Part shown: one piece after another, positions 18,858 to 26,942 of the stretch
Position numbering within the stretch: the stretch's first letter is position 1
Layout of the letters: each line of letters starts with the position of its first letter
DNA from: an uncultured Prevotellaceae bacterium
Lineage (GTDB): Bacteria > Bacteroidota > Bacteroidia > Bacteroidales > Bacteroidaceae
Length of the DNA stretch: 64,000 bases
Reading direction: 5' to 3'
NCBI GenBank assembly: GCA_947167515.1
Contig: CAMVIM010000007.1
Location: 62,001-126,000 of the forward strand
The notes under the pieces: generated by a model
The model's database searches: none
The model's input: the letters and a program-made list of their open reading frames with translations, nothing else
What the model was told of the DNA's origin: nothing
Made by a program: the position numbers and the translations under genes

Positions 18858-19838
18858 TTAAAGCGTACGGTCAATCACGTAATCGACGTAAGTAATCAAG
18901 GCTTGCTTGACATCCGAATCGGGGAAGGATGCAAGCAGGCCTTTTGCTTTTTCTGCATAGTCGTCCATCACCTTGAGGGCATAGTCAATTCCGCCATTTT
19001 GCTTGGTGAAATCGACCAAAACATCGATTTCATCCTGCGAAACCTGACGTGCCTTCACCTTAAGGGCAAGAGCCATCATCTCGGCATTTTGAGTGGAGAG
19101 GAGGGCGTGGATGACGGGGAGGGTGAGTTTGCCTTCCTTCATGTCGTTGCCCGTCGGTTTGCCAATGGAGGGGTCGTGGTGGTAGTCGAAGATATCATCG
19201 CGAATCTGGAAGCAGATGCCGATATTTTCGCCATACTGACGAATGAGAGAAAGGGTGTTTTCATCCGATGAAACCGACAAGGCACCCGCTTCGGCACAGG
19301 CGGCGAAGAGGGCAGCGGTCTTGTTGCGGATGATGCGGAAATAGACATCTTCGGCGATGGATTCATTGTTGACGTTGTGGAGTTGCAAGAGTTCTCCGTC
19401 AGCCAAGTCTTGGGCAGCCTTTGAGACGATTTCCACCAACCGCGTCTGACCCGTTTTCGCCGCACACAGCAGGGCATTAGCAAGGATGAAATCGCCCACC
19501 AGCACAGCCACTTGGTTGCCATAGGCACTATTCACCGATTCCTGCCCTCGCCTTTCCTCGCTTTCATCGACTATGTCGTCGTGAACAAGGCTGGCTGTGT
19601 GGAAGAACTCGAAGGTGGCGGCTGTGTAGATGGATGTGTCGTTGATTTCGCCCTTTCCCACCAGTTTGGCAGCAAGCAGGGTGAGCATGGGACGCATCAT
19701 TTTGCCGTGTCGCTCCCCGATGGTGTGCAGCACCTTGTTGAGCAGCGGATTGGCATGCACGAGATAACTGTCGAACACCTCTCTGAAGCGGCTCATTTCG
19801 GCTTCAATTGGCTTTCTGATGAGTGATAATGCGTCCAT
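18858..19838 (-). CDS. Trans-polyprenyl diphosphate synthase (IspB/octaprenyl type)
   Basis: The enzyme condenses isopentenyl diphosphate units onto an allylic primer to make the long prenyl chain used for menaquinone, or for carrier lipids. This 326-residue, all-helical protein has both aspartate-rich motifs: LVHDDIVDESEERRG (about residue 80, first DDxxD) and QIRDDIFDYHHD (about residue 210, second DDxxD). GKMMRPML near the N-terminus carries the conserved basic residues. Length matches long-chain synthases; chain length cannot be told from sequence alone. It is divergent from polA across a repeat-filled intergenic region with facing promoters. Confidence 0.9.
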   Translation of the reverse strand: MDALSLIRKPIEAEMSRFREVFDSYLVHANPLLNKVLHTIGERHGKMMRPMLTLLAAKLVGKGEINDTSIYTAATFEFFHTASLVHDDIVDESEERRGQESVNSAYGNQVAVLVGDFILANALLCAAKTGQTRLVEIVSKAAQDLADGELLQLHNVNNESIAEDVYFRIIRNKTAALFAACAEAGALSVSSDENTLSLIRQYGENIGICFQIRDDIFDYHHDPSIGKPTGNDMKEGKLTLPVIHALLSTQNAEMMALALKVKARQVSQDEIDVLVDFTKQNGGIDYALKVMDDYAEKAKGLLASFPDSDVKQALITYVDYVIDRTL

Positions 19839-19855
19839 GATTCTGAAAATATTTG

Positions 19856-19863
19856 CAAAGGTA
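19856..19863 (-). promoter_or_regulatory. -7 box for the polyprenyl synthase gene
   Basis: TACCTTTG on the minus strand, 17 bp upstream of the start codon, fits TAnnTTTG. It is one half of a divergent promoter pair with 19980-19987. Confidence 0.55.
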
Positions 19864-19867
19864 GTAA

Positions 19868-19972
19868 AGAATTAGGAATTAGGAATTAGGAATTAAGAAT
19901 TATTTGACTTTCGGTATGCTTTTTCCACGGAAAAGTAACAATTCCTAATTCCTAATTCCTAATTCCTAATTA
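19868..19972. repeat. Heptamer repeats arranged as a large inverted repeat
   Basis: About four direct copies of a GGAATTA heptamer (19870-19900) face about four copies of its complement, ATTCCTA (19941-19972), around a 40-bp centre. The two arms can form a hairpin with a stem of about 28 bp between the divergent promoters of the polyprenyl synthase and polA. Confidence 0.85.
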
Positions 19973-19979
19973 AAAATCG

Positions 19980-19987
19980 TATCTTTG
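19980..19987 (+). promoter_or_regulatory. -7 box for polA
   Basis: TATCTTTG matches the consensus exactly and lies 18 bp before the chosen polA start codon at 20006. Confidence 0.6.
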
Positions 19988-20005
19988 TGGCAAATTCAAA
20001 AAAAC

Positions 20006-22903
20006 ATGAAAAAACTCTTTCTTCTCGATGCTTACGCATTGATTTATCGGGCCTATTATGGCTTCATCAAGAATCCACGCATCAACAGCAAAGGCGAGAA
20101 TACATCGGCTGTTCTCGGCTTTGTCAACACGCTGGAGGAGATTCTCACCAAGGAGAATCCCGACTATATCGGTGTGGCATTCGATCCCCACGGCCCCACG
20201 TTCCGTCATGAGGCTTTCGCTCCGTACAAAGCACAGCGCGAGGAGACGCCAGAGGGCATACGGTTTGCGGTGCCTATAATTAAAGATGTGTTGAAGGCCT
20301 ACCATATTCCAGTGCTGGAGGTGCAGGGCTTCGAGGCGGATGATGTCATCGGCACTTTGGCGAAACAGAGCGAATCCATCGAGGATTTGACCACCTACAT
20401 GATGACACCCGACAAGGATTACGGGCAGTTGGTGGCGAAGAATGTGAAGATGTATAAGCCACGATTTGATGGAGGGTTCGACATCTTGGGCGAAGCAGAG
20501 GTGAAGGAGAAGTATGGCATCTCTGAGGTGAGTCAGGTCATCGACTTGCTGGGACTGATGGGCGACTCATCCGACAACTATCCAGGTTGTCCAGGCGTAG
20601 GCGAAAAGACTGCCGTGAAACTCATCAACGAGTTTGGCAGCATCGAGGGATTGCTGGCTCACACCGACCAACTGAAGGGGGCGATGAAGAAGAAGGTGGA
20701 GGAACATGTGGAGGACATCAAGATGTCGAAGTTTTTGGCAGCCATCCGAACCGATGTGCCAATCACACTCGACCTGGAGAGTCTTCGACGCGAATCCATT
20801 GATGAAATGGCACTTAAAGAGATTTTTGAACGACTGGAATTTAGAACGCTCTTGAAGAGGAAGTTGAACGGAGGTGAAGAGAGTGTCCCCCACTCTGCTG
20901 TGGCTTCGACCACAAAATCGCCAAAGACACGGAAGGGACAAATGAGCGATTTGTTCAGCGGTGACCTCTTTGGCGGCAATGGTGTGACAAATGTGGCTCA
21001 ACCCTCCGTTTTTGAAGCCGAAAATGAAGCGAAAAACACGACCGAGGAACAAGGTGACTTGTTTTTTTCAAATCTCAGCGACTTGAGCAACACACCTCAC
21101 AACTATCAACTGATTGATTCGGAGGAGGAAATGCAAAATTTGGCTGCAAAAATATTGACTTTCGGATTTGTCAGTTTAGATACGGAAACGACTTCAGTGG
21201 ATGCGATGTCGGCCCAATTGGTCGGTTTAAGCTTTTCTATGACCGAAGGCGAAGCATTTTATGTGCCCATCCCCCAACACAAAGGATGGGAAGGCGATGA
21301 TTTTGAAAATTCGTTAAAAATAGTTAACATCTTCAAGGAGGTGTACGAGAGTGAGCACATCGTGAAGATTGGACAGAACATTAAGTACGACATGATGGTG
21401 TTGGCCAACTACGGCATTCACCTCCAAGGGAAAATGTTCGACACGATGATAGCACATTATATTATTGCGCCCGAACTGCGACATGGGATGGATTATCTGG
21501 CCGAAGTGTATCTGAAGTACAAGACCATCCACATCGACTCCCTCATTGGCAGCGGCAAGAAACAGCGGCTCATGAGCGAACTTACTCCGCAAGAGGTGTA
21601 TGAATATGCCGCCGAAGACGCCGACGTGACCCTGAAACTGAAAAACCTGCTGGAGAAGGAACTGCACGAGAAAGGACTTTGGAAACTCTTCGACGAGGTG
21701 GAAATGCCCCTTGTGCCCGTTTTGGCAAGAATGGAGATGAACGGTGCCCGCATCGACGAAGCCTCGTTGGCAGAGACTTCAAGAGTGTTCACCGAACGCA
21801 TGGAAGCCATCGAGCGCGACATCCGCGAAGTGGCAGGGCAGCAACTCAACATCAGCTCCCCCAAACAGATTGGCGAACTCCTCTTCGACCAGCTCAAGAT
21901 TGACTCCAAACCCAAGAAGACCAAGAAAGGGCAATACGTGACCGACGAGGCCACCCTGCTCGCCCTCAAGAGCAAACACCCTATTGTGGAGAAAATCCTC
22001 GACTATCGTGGCTATAAGAAGCTGCTCAGCACCTACATCGATGCCCTACCCCAACTCGTCAACCCACGCACAGGACACATCCACACCTCCTACAATCAGG
22101 CCGTCACAGCCACGGGACGACTCTCCTCCAGTAACCCCAACCTGCAGAACATCCCCATCCGCGACGAGAACGGAAAAGAGGTGCGCAAGGCCTTCATCCC
22201 CGATGAGGGAGAACTCTTCTTCTCAGCCGACTACAGCCAGATAGAACTGCGCCTCATGGCTCATCTGAGTCAAGACAAAAACATGGTCGAAGACTTCAAC
22301 TCTGGCCACGACATCCACCAAGCCACCGCCGCCAAAATCTTCAAGGTGGATATCAACGATGTAACCTCTTCGATGCGCCGCAAGGCCAAGACCGCCAACT
22401 TCGGCATCATCTACGGCATTTCCGCCTTCGGCTTGGCCGAGCGCATGGACGTAAGCCGCAGCGAAGCCAAGCAACTCATCGACGAGTACTTTGCCACCTA
22501 TCCAGGTGTGAAGGCTTACATGGACAAGAGCATCGAAAAAGCCCGTCAGTTGGGCTATACAGAGACCCTCCTTGGTCGCCGTTGCCAACTGCCCGACATC
22601 AACTCCCGCAACGCCGTCGTACGCGGCTATGCAGAGAGAAATGCCATCAACGCCCCCATCCAAGGCACCGCTGCCGACATCATCAAGGTGGCTATGATAC
22701 GTATAGATAAACGCATGCGCGAAGAAGGCCTCCGCTCCAAGATGATTCTCCAAGTGCACGACGAACTCAACTTCTCCGTCGTGCCCGAAGAAAAGGAACA
22801 ACTGCAAGCCCTTGTCATCAACGAGATGCAGAACGCCATCCAGCTCTCCGTACCCCTCGTGGCCGACTGCGGATGGGGCGAAAACTGGCTCGAAGCACAC
22901 TAA
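20006..22903 (+). CDS. polA: DNA polymerase I
   Basis: This is the repair and Okazaki-fragment polymerase. The start is set at MKKLFLLDAYALIYRAYYG (965 residues), not the ORF-track start 7 codons upstream, which overlaps the promoter box. Three domains are seen: an N-terminal 5'-3' exonuclease (LLDAYALIYRAYY, GFEADDVIGTLAK, DLLGLMGDSSDNYPG); a central 3'-5' proofreading domain with its acidic residues kept (SLDTETTS, GQNIKYDMMVL, AAEDADVTLKL); and a C-terminal family A polymerase (SADYSQIELRLMAH, RRKAKTANFGIIYG, QVHDELNFSV). A variable linker of about 90 residues separates the first two. So proofreading is predicted active. Confidence 0.97.
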   Translation: MKKLFLLDAYALIYRAYYGFIKNPRINSKGENTSAVLGFVNTLEEILTKENPDYIGVAFDPHGPTFRHEAFAPYKAQREETPEGIRFAVPIIKDVLKAYHIPVLEVQGFEADDVIGTLAKQSESIEDLTTYMMTPDKDYGQLVAKNVKMYKPRFDGGFDILGEAEVKEKYGISEVSQVIDLLGLMGDSSDNYPGCPGVGEKTAVKLINEFGSIEGLLAHTDQLKGAMKKKVEEHVEDIKMSKFLAAIRTDVPITLDLESLRRESIDEMALKEIFERLEFRTLLKRKLNGGEESVPHSAVASTTKSPKTRKGQMSDLFSGDLFGGNGVTNVAQPSVFEAENEAKNTTEEQGDLFFSNLSDLSNTPHNYQLIDSEEEMQNLAAKILTFGFVSLDTETTSVDAMSAQLVGLSFSMTEGEAFYVPIPQHKGWEGDDFENSLKIVNIFKEVYESEHIVKIGQNIKYDMMVLANYGIHLQGKMFDTMIAHYIIAPELRHGMDYLAEVYLKYKTIHIDSLIGSGKKQRLMSELTPQEVYEYAAEDADVTLKLKNLLEKELHEKGLWKLFDEVEMPLVPVLARMEMNGARIDEASLAETSRVFTERMEAIERDIREVAGQQLNISSPKQIGELLFDQLKIDSKPKKTKKGQYVTDEATLLALKSKHPIVEKILDYRGYKKLLSTYIDALPQLVNPRTGHIHTSYNQAVTATGRLSSSNPNLQNIPIRDENGKEVRKAFIPDEGELFFSADYSQIELRLMAHLSQDKNMVEDFNSGHDIHQATAAKIFKVDINDVTSSMRRKAKTANFGIIYGISAFGLAERMDVSRSEAKQLIDEYFATYPGVKAYMDKSIEKARQLGYTETLLGRRCQLPDINSRNAVVRGYAERNAINAPIQGTAADIIKVAMIRIDKRMREEGLRSKMILQVHDELNFSVVPEEKEQLQALVINEMQNAIQLSVPLVADCGWGENWLEAH

Positions 22904-22924
22904 ATAACTGCTCATACTTTATTC

Positions 22925-23884
22925 ATGAGGAAAGGTTTCTTCATTCTCCCAATATTAATAATGTGGGTGTGTTCGATACGAGCGCAACAGACCTTAACCG
23001 TGCTTTCTTACAACATCGAGAATGCCTTCGACACCATTCACGATGAGGGGAAGAACGACTGGGAGTATTGTGCGGATGGAGAGCGGAAGTGGAACATGGG
23101 AAGGCTTTTCAAGAAACTGAAAAGTGTGAGCAAAGTGATTGCGGCAGCCGACGAAAGGCGCCCCGTCGACCTCATCGGCCTTTGCGAAGTGGAGAATGAC
23201 ACCGTGATGCACTACCTCACCGAACGCACCCCACTGAAGCAACTCGGCTACCGGTATGTGATGACCCACTCCAAAGATGACCGTGGCATCGATGTCGCCC
23301 TACTCTACTCTCCTTTCACCTTCCATCCCATTGAAAAACAGCCTATTCGTCCACAGTTTGGTAAACAAACCACACGCGACATCCTGCATGTGGCAGGCAC
23401 CCTCACAGGAGGCGACACCCTCGATGTGTACGTGCTCCATCTGCCCTCCAAACGAGGCGGCAGCGAGGCACAGAAACTCAGCATGAACATCTGCCAGCAG
23501 TTGCAGGCACATGTGGATTCCGTGCGAACCCAGAGGCAGCACCCCAACCTCCTTATCATGGGCGACTTCAATGCCGAAACCAACTCCCCGCAACTCAAAC
23601 TCCTCACCCGCAGCCATCGCCTCATCGACCGCACCGCCCGACTCCAACCCGGCACCTACAAATACCAAGGCGAATGGTCCACCCTCGACCACATTCTCAC
23701 CCACACCACCACCCTTTCCCACCAACAAACCCGCATCCTCACCCTCCCCTTCCTCACCGAACCCGACCCCAACCATGGCGACGTGAAGCCCTACCGCACC
23801 TACCTCGGCCCCAGCTATCACGGCGGCATCAGCGACCATCTCCCCATCGTTTCCATCTTCCAAATCAAAAAAGAATCTAAATGA
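22925..23884 (+). CDS. Exported endonuclease/exonuclease/phosphatase-fold protein
   Basis: The 319-residue protein has a likely N-terminal signal peptide (MRKGFFILPILIMWVCSIRAQ) and then the metal-dependent phosphodiesterase fold shared by DNase I, exonuclease III and sphingomyelinases. Signature elements are LSYNIEN, GLCEVEN, DRGIDVALLY, HLPSKRGG, MGDFNAE, STLDHIL and GGISDHLPI, so the catalytic Asn, Glu, Asp and His residues are in place. The export signal argues for a role outside the cytoplasm, such as nucleic acid or nucleotide scavenging, rather than DNA repair. Its stop overlaps the start of the LRR regulator by ATGA, suggesting translational coupling. The substrate is not predictable. 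Confidence 0.85.
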   Translation: MRKGFFILPILIMWVCSIRAQQTLTVLSYNIENAFDTIHDEGKNDWEYCADGERKWNMGRLFKKLKSVSKVIAAADERRPVDLIGLCEVENDTVMHYLTERTPLKQLGYRYVMTHSKDDRGIDVALLYSPFTFHPIEKQPIRPQFGKQTTRDILHVAGTLTGGDTLDVYVLHLPSKRGGSEAQKLSMNICQQLQAHVDSVRTQRQHPNLLIMGDFNAETNSPQLKLLTRSHRLIDRTARLQPGTYKYQGEWSTLDHILTHTTTLSHQQTRILTLPFLTEPDPNHGDVKPYRTYLGPSYHGGISDHLPIVSIFQIKKESK

Positions 23885-25179
23885 AACAAGACCCATCACT
23901 GACCCTGCTTTGTCAACGCATTGAACAGCAAGTGAATAGAACGATGAAGACCCCGAAAGATTTTGAGTATCTGTCGGAGTGCATCTCGGCAACACTTCAC
24001 CAACACATCAGTGCCACCACCCTGAAACGTCTGTGGGGATACCTCTCCGAACCCGTCACGCCCCGCCTTTCCACCCTTAACCTCTTGGCACAATTCGTCG
24101 GAGCAGAGAGTTGGGAAGCCTTTCAACAGACCCTCCCCTCATCCTCCCTGAAGGAAGGGAATGGTATCCCTGCAAATGAGTTCAGTAGCAACCCTTCCCC
24201 TATAGAGGGAACAGAAAAAGGAGTTAAGCAAGGTAAATTCTCCCTCCCCATTATAGTGGGAGTCGGAGGTAGTGTCCTCATTGCCCTACTCCTCTTCTTT
24301 TTCTTCTCGCGCACCCAATCCCCGACCCCATCCCACTCCCAAACAGACCCCATCACCTTTGCCGACTCTGCCGTGAAAGCCCTCTGCGTGGAGCATTGGG
24401 ACAGCAATGGCGATGGCGAACTGAGCTACGAAGAAGCAGCCCAAGTGCAAGACTTAAAGGATGTCTTTAGCGAGGACACTACCATCACCTCGTTCGACGA
24501 GTTGCAGTACTTTACAGGACTGAACTTTATTGGAGAAAAAGCGTTCACCCAATGTGGCAACCTCACCTCCATCTTCCTTCCCAATCAGGTGAAATCCATT
24601 TATACACACGCTTTCTCTCAGTGCACCAGACTGATTGCCATCACAATCCCCGACGGCGTGACATCCATTGGTTACTCTGCATTTTATCTTTGCAACAGTC
24701 TGACTTCCCTGGCCATTCCCAGCAGCGTCACATCCATTAACGAATGGAATTCTTTCGCAATGGCAAACCTGAAATACATCACTGTGGATGAGAATAACAC
24801 TGTATATGATTCGCGAAACAACTGCAATGCCATCATAGAAACTGCCACCAACAAACTGGTGTCAGGATGCAGCACGACGGTAATCCCTAAGGATGTCACC
24901 ACTATTGGTACTTCTGCTTTCTACTCATGCTATTCTTTAGAGTCCATAGACATTCCTGCCAACATCACCCAAATCGGAACAACCGCATTTGCCTGGAGTC
25001 TAGGACTGAAATCTGTCACATGCCATTGGGACAAACCGATTTCCTTTGGCAAGGAAGCCTTTGATCATATCCATAAAACATGCACCTTAACCGTTCCCCC
25101 AGGTACCCGCGATGCTTACATCGCTGCTGGGTGGACAGAAGAAATCTTCAAAGGCGGCGTCATCGAAGCCAGCGAATAA
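23881..25179 (+). CDS. Membrane-anchored putative DNA-binding regulator with extracytoplasmic leucine-rich repeats
   Basis: The 432 residues split into three parts. Residues 1-80 are cytoplasmic and resemble the helix-turn-helix-like N-terminal domain of Bacteroidetes proteins with the pattern TLKRLWGYLSEPVTPR. After a low-complexity linker comes one transmembrane helix (IIVGVGGSVLIALLLFFFF, about 123-144). The outside part has an EF-hand-like module (FADSAVKALCVEHWDSNGDG) and about six TpLRR repeats, with a GTRDAYIAAGWTEEIF end also seen in the 1924-residue protein. This looks like a one-component sensor that could link surface events to transcription; DNA binding is inferred. The linker (about 84-118) contains several CCTCCC/GGGAGG palindromes. 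Translationally coupled to the exonuclease-fold gene. Confidence 0.75.
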   Translation: MKQDPSLTLLCQRIEQQVNRTMKTPKDFEYLSECISATLHQHISATTLKRLWGYLSEPVTPRLSTLNLLAQFVGAESWEAFQQTLPSSSLKEGNGIPANEFSSNPSPIEGTEKGVKQGKFSLPIIVGVGGSVLIALLLFFFFSRTQSPTPSHSQTDPITFADSAVKALCVEHWDSNGDGELSYEEAAQVQDLKDVFSEDTTITSFDELQYFTGLNFIGEKAFTQCGNLTSIFLPNQVKSIYTHAFSQCTRLIAITIPDGVTSIGYSAFYLCNSLTSLAIPSSVTSINEWNSFAMANLKYITVDENNTVYDSRNNCNAIIETATNKLVSGCSTTVIPKDVTTIGTSAFYSCYSLESIDIPANITQIGTTAFAWSLGLKSVTCHWDKPISFGKEAFDHIHKTCTLTVPPGTRDAYIAAGWTEEIFKGGVIEASE

Positions 25180-25199
25180 ACAAACTTTTCCCTTCTTTT

Positions 25200-25230
25200 T
25201 TTGTTGCTTCAAAAAAACGTTGTACATTTG
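25200..25230 (+). promoter_or_regulatory. Promoter of the ORF6N gene
   Basis: TTTG at 25200-25203 and TACATTTG at 25223-25230 are separated by 19 bp, a full match to the Bacteroidetes TTTG/TAnnTTTG promoter. The start codon is 26 bp downstream. Confidence 0.7.
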
Positions 25231-25256
25231 CAACAAAGAAGATACTTCGGCGGAAA

Positions 25257-25832
25257 ATGAACGAGATACAGGCCATACAAAACATGATATATGAGATTCG
25301 GGGTCAGCGGGTGATGCTGGACTTCGACTTGGCTGCATTATACAATGTAGAGACCCGTGTTTTGAATCAGGCTGTTAAACGCAACATAGAAAGATTCCCT
25401 TCAGATTTCATGTTCCAACTCACCCCTAATGAATGGGCTTCTATCTCATCACAATTTGTGATGACATCAAGATCGAAACGTCCAAAATCGGCCTTGCCTT
25501 TTGTTTTCACGGAACATGGGACTTTGATGCTTGCAAGTGTGTTGAGAAGTGATATCGCTGTTGAAATGAGCATCAAAATTACCCGTGCCTTCGTGGCTAT
25601 GCGGACGATGTTACTCTCATCCTCCTTGCCATCAAAAATGTATGAGCTGGAAGAAAATGTCAAGGCTTTACGGGAAGAAGTAAATGCCATATTGGAAGAT
25701 CAGAATGAAATCAATGAGGACACACGCGTACAATTAGATGCTATCAGCGATGCTCTTGCTCAACTGCAAAGCAACAACCCACAGCCGCGTCGTCCCATCT
25801 TGGGATTTAGCAAACCAAGTGATAATCAATAA
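25257..25832 (+). CDS. ORF6N domain protein
   Basis: The start at MNEIQAIQNMIYEIRGQRVML gives 191 residues; the ORF-track extension upstream overlaps the promoter and is basic and unlike the family. The N-terminal ~90 residues form an ORF6N domain (DFDLAALYNVETRVLNQAVKRN, shown in part: DLAALYNVETRVLNQAV; then RFPSDFMFQLT and FTEHGTLMLASVLRS). This domain is presumed to bind DNA and is common in phages and Bacteroidetes accessory DNA. The C-terminal part is a predicted coiled coil (SKMYELEENVKALREEV) ending in a basic Pro-rich tail. It opens the 25-28 kb accessory island and is the only gene before the first 26-bp direct repeat. Biological role unknown. Confidence 0.85.
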   Translation: MNEIQAIQNMIYEIRGQRVMLDFDLAALYNVETRVLNQAVKRNIERFPSDFMFQLTPNEWASISSQFVMTSRSKRPKSALPFVFTEHGTLMLASVLRSDIAVEMSIKITRAFVAMRTMLLSSSLPSKMYELEENVKALREEVNAILEDQNEINEDTRVQLDAISDALAQLQSNNPQPRRPILGFSKPSDNQ

Positions 25833-25854
25833 TCCATCCACTCAACCCCCAAAA

Positions 25855-25880
25855 CCTATGTAACAGAACAACATAAGGAC
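25855..25880 (+). repeat. 26-bp direct repeat, left copy, flanking the toxin-antitoxin pair
   Basis: The repeat begins CCTATGTAACAG and ends ACATAAGGAC. It is identical in all 26 positions to 26568-26593, 713 bp away, and contains an imperfect dyad (CCTATGT/ACATAAGG). Confidence 0.9.
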
Positions 25881-25881
25881 T

Positions 25882-25925
25882 ATGCAGCGCGCGACAGGTT
25901 GTCGGGCGTTTTTTTGTTGCTGCAT
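25882..25925 (+). terminator. Hairpin terminator between direct repeat and antitoxin gene
   Basis: CGCgCGAC pairs with GTCGgGCG (25888-25908), followed by seven T. An outer ATGCAGC/GCTGCAT stem encloses the T-run. It separates the ORF6N transcript from the toxin-antitoxin pair. Confidence 0.65.
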
Positions 25926-26024
25926 GACCTGAAAAGATTAGCTTGTTGAAAAAGTTTCTGAAAAATTTTGCTGTTTCCTTGATTTTCTGTTACTTTGCAA
26001 TCGAAAACCAATGATAGACGCGTT

Positions 26025-26273
26025 ATGACATTGACGATAAAAGACTTTAGAAGCCAGATGGCAAGTTCCTTTGACCGTGCCGATGCAGGTGAGCGTGTTC
26101 TCATTCGTAGAAGGAGGCAGCTTTACACCATCGTGCCCGTAAAGGATGAAGAGTCGGCACTCACGCCAGCATTGGCAAAGAAGATTGCAAAAGCTAGAAA
26201 AGAGATGCGTGAGGGTAAGTGTGTCACGCTTCGTACCCATGAGGACATAGACAAATTCCTTGATTCTTTGTAG
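26025..26273 (+). CDS. Type II antitoxin, Phd/YefM-like
   Basis: The start at MTLTIKDFRSQM gives an 82-residue protein; the ORF-track start 10 codons upstream precedes the probable promoter region. The N-terminal half (SQMASSFDRADAGERVLIRRRRQLYTIVPV) has the Phd/YefM pattern of a short beta-strand fold that dimerises and binds its own operator. The charged C-terminal helix (KKIAKARKEMREGK) would wrap the toxin. Its stop is one base before the toxin start. These pairs usually autoregulate through the antitoxin. The family assignment is by motif similarity; exact subfamily uncertain. Confidence 0.8.
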   Translation: MTLTIKDFRSQMASSFDRADAGERVLIRRRRQLYTIVPVKDEESALTPALAKKIAKARKEMREGKCVTLRTHEDIDKFLDSL

Positions 26274-26274
26274 C

Positions 26275-26547
26275 ATGTACGAAGTTAAGGTTACGCCTAG
26301 TGCGGCAAAGATTCTCAAAAAGTGGAAGAAGTCCAATCCCGCCCTTTACAAAAAATACGGAAAGATTGTCCATGAGTTGGCAGATCATCCTCGCACTGGT
26401 TTGGGTCACCCCGAACCATTAATAGGTGGAAAGGACATCACTTATTCACGGCATATTACCGCTCACGACCGTATCATCTATGACATCTACGATGATGTAC
26501 TGGTCGTATTAGTCATCGAGATCGAAGGACATTACAATGATAAATAA
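26275..26547 (+). CDS. Type II toxin, YoeB/Txe-like mRNA interferase
   Basis: The start at MYEVKVTPSAAKILKKW gives a 90-residue protein, one base after the antitoxin stop. The sequence follows the RelE/YoeB pattern: a basic helix (KKWKKSNPALYKKYGKIV), then GLGHPEPLIGG, YSRHITAHDRIIYDIY and a C-terminal IEGHYNDK. The SRxIxxxxRxxYxI and terminal GHY resemble YoeB residues involved in ribosome-dependent mRNA cleavage. One feature to note is SRHITAHDR where YoeB usually has RR...HR. The pair sits between exact 26-bp direct repeats, suggesting a movable cassette. Confidence 0.82.
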   Translation: MYEVKVTPSAAKILKKWKKSNPALYKKYGKIVHELADHPRTGLGHPEPLIGGKDITYSRHITAHDRIIYDIYDDVLVVLVIEIEGHYNDK

Positions 26548-26567
26548 TATCCCCCATACCTAAAAAG

Positions 26568-26593
26568 CCTATGTAACAGAACAACATAAGGAC
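26568..26593 (+). repeat. 26-bp direct repeat, right copy
   Basis: Exact copy of 25855-25880. Like the left copy, it comes 20-40 bp after a stop codon (here that of the YoeB-like toxin) and is preceded by a run of five C. Confidence 0.9.
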
Positions 26594-26624
26594 ATATTAG
26601 AAAGAAGCGTCCGCTTAGAATCTT

Positions 26625-26745
26625 GTTCTAGAAATTTCGCCAAAAATCAAAAGAACACACAAGAGTAATAGCTCGGATGCTCACGTCGATGGCGTGGGCT
26701 TTTACTCGTTAAAGTGTGTTAGGTGTTTGGCGATACCTCTAGAAC
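26625..26745. repeat. 121-nt interrupted hairpin with five nested helices
   Basis: Nested complementary arms are GTTCTAGA/TCTAGAAC, TCGCCAAA/TTTGGCGA, AACACAC/GTGTGTT, AGTAATAGC/GCTTTTACT (one mismatch) and CACG/CGTG around the apical loop, with short asymmetric bulges between them. That is about 35 base pairs in 121 nt. No T-run follows, so a simple terminator is unlikely. Confidence 0.85.
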
Positions 26746-26942
26746 GTAGACGATCAAGTAATGGTCCACGTTTTCTTTTTGTCTAATGCCCCAATCTGCA
26801 TTGATGGTCTTTTTCCTGTCCTTTTTTGCCCCTAAAACCGCAAATGGACTAAATGGACTGGTGAAATGGACTGAAAAAGAGTAGGGTGGGGCGAACAAAA
26901 TGCTGTAACTTTGCACACGTAAACCCATAAAAAATAAAAAAT

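Noticed and set aside
25080-25256. 59-codon N-terminal extension of the ORF6N protein
   Set aside because: It overlaps the end of the LRR regulator gene and the ORF6N promoter, and is Arg-rich out-of-frame sequence.
25855-26593. Transposon target duplication explaining the 26-bp repeats
   Set aside because: 26 bp is too long for usual target duplications and no transposase or terminal inverted repeats lie just inside them.
26625-26745. Integron attC site next to a toxin-antitoxin cassette
   Set aside because: The hairpin ends (GTTCTAGA/TCTAGAAC) have the wrong orientation and sequence for R''/R' boxes (RYYYAAC...GTTRRRY), and no integrase is present; one GTTAGGT inside fits the R' box but has no partner.
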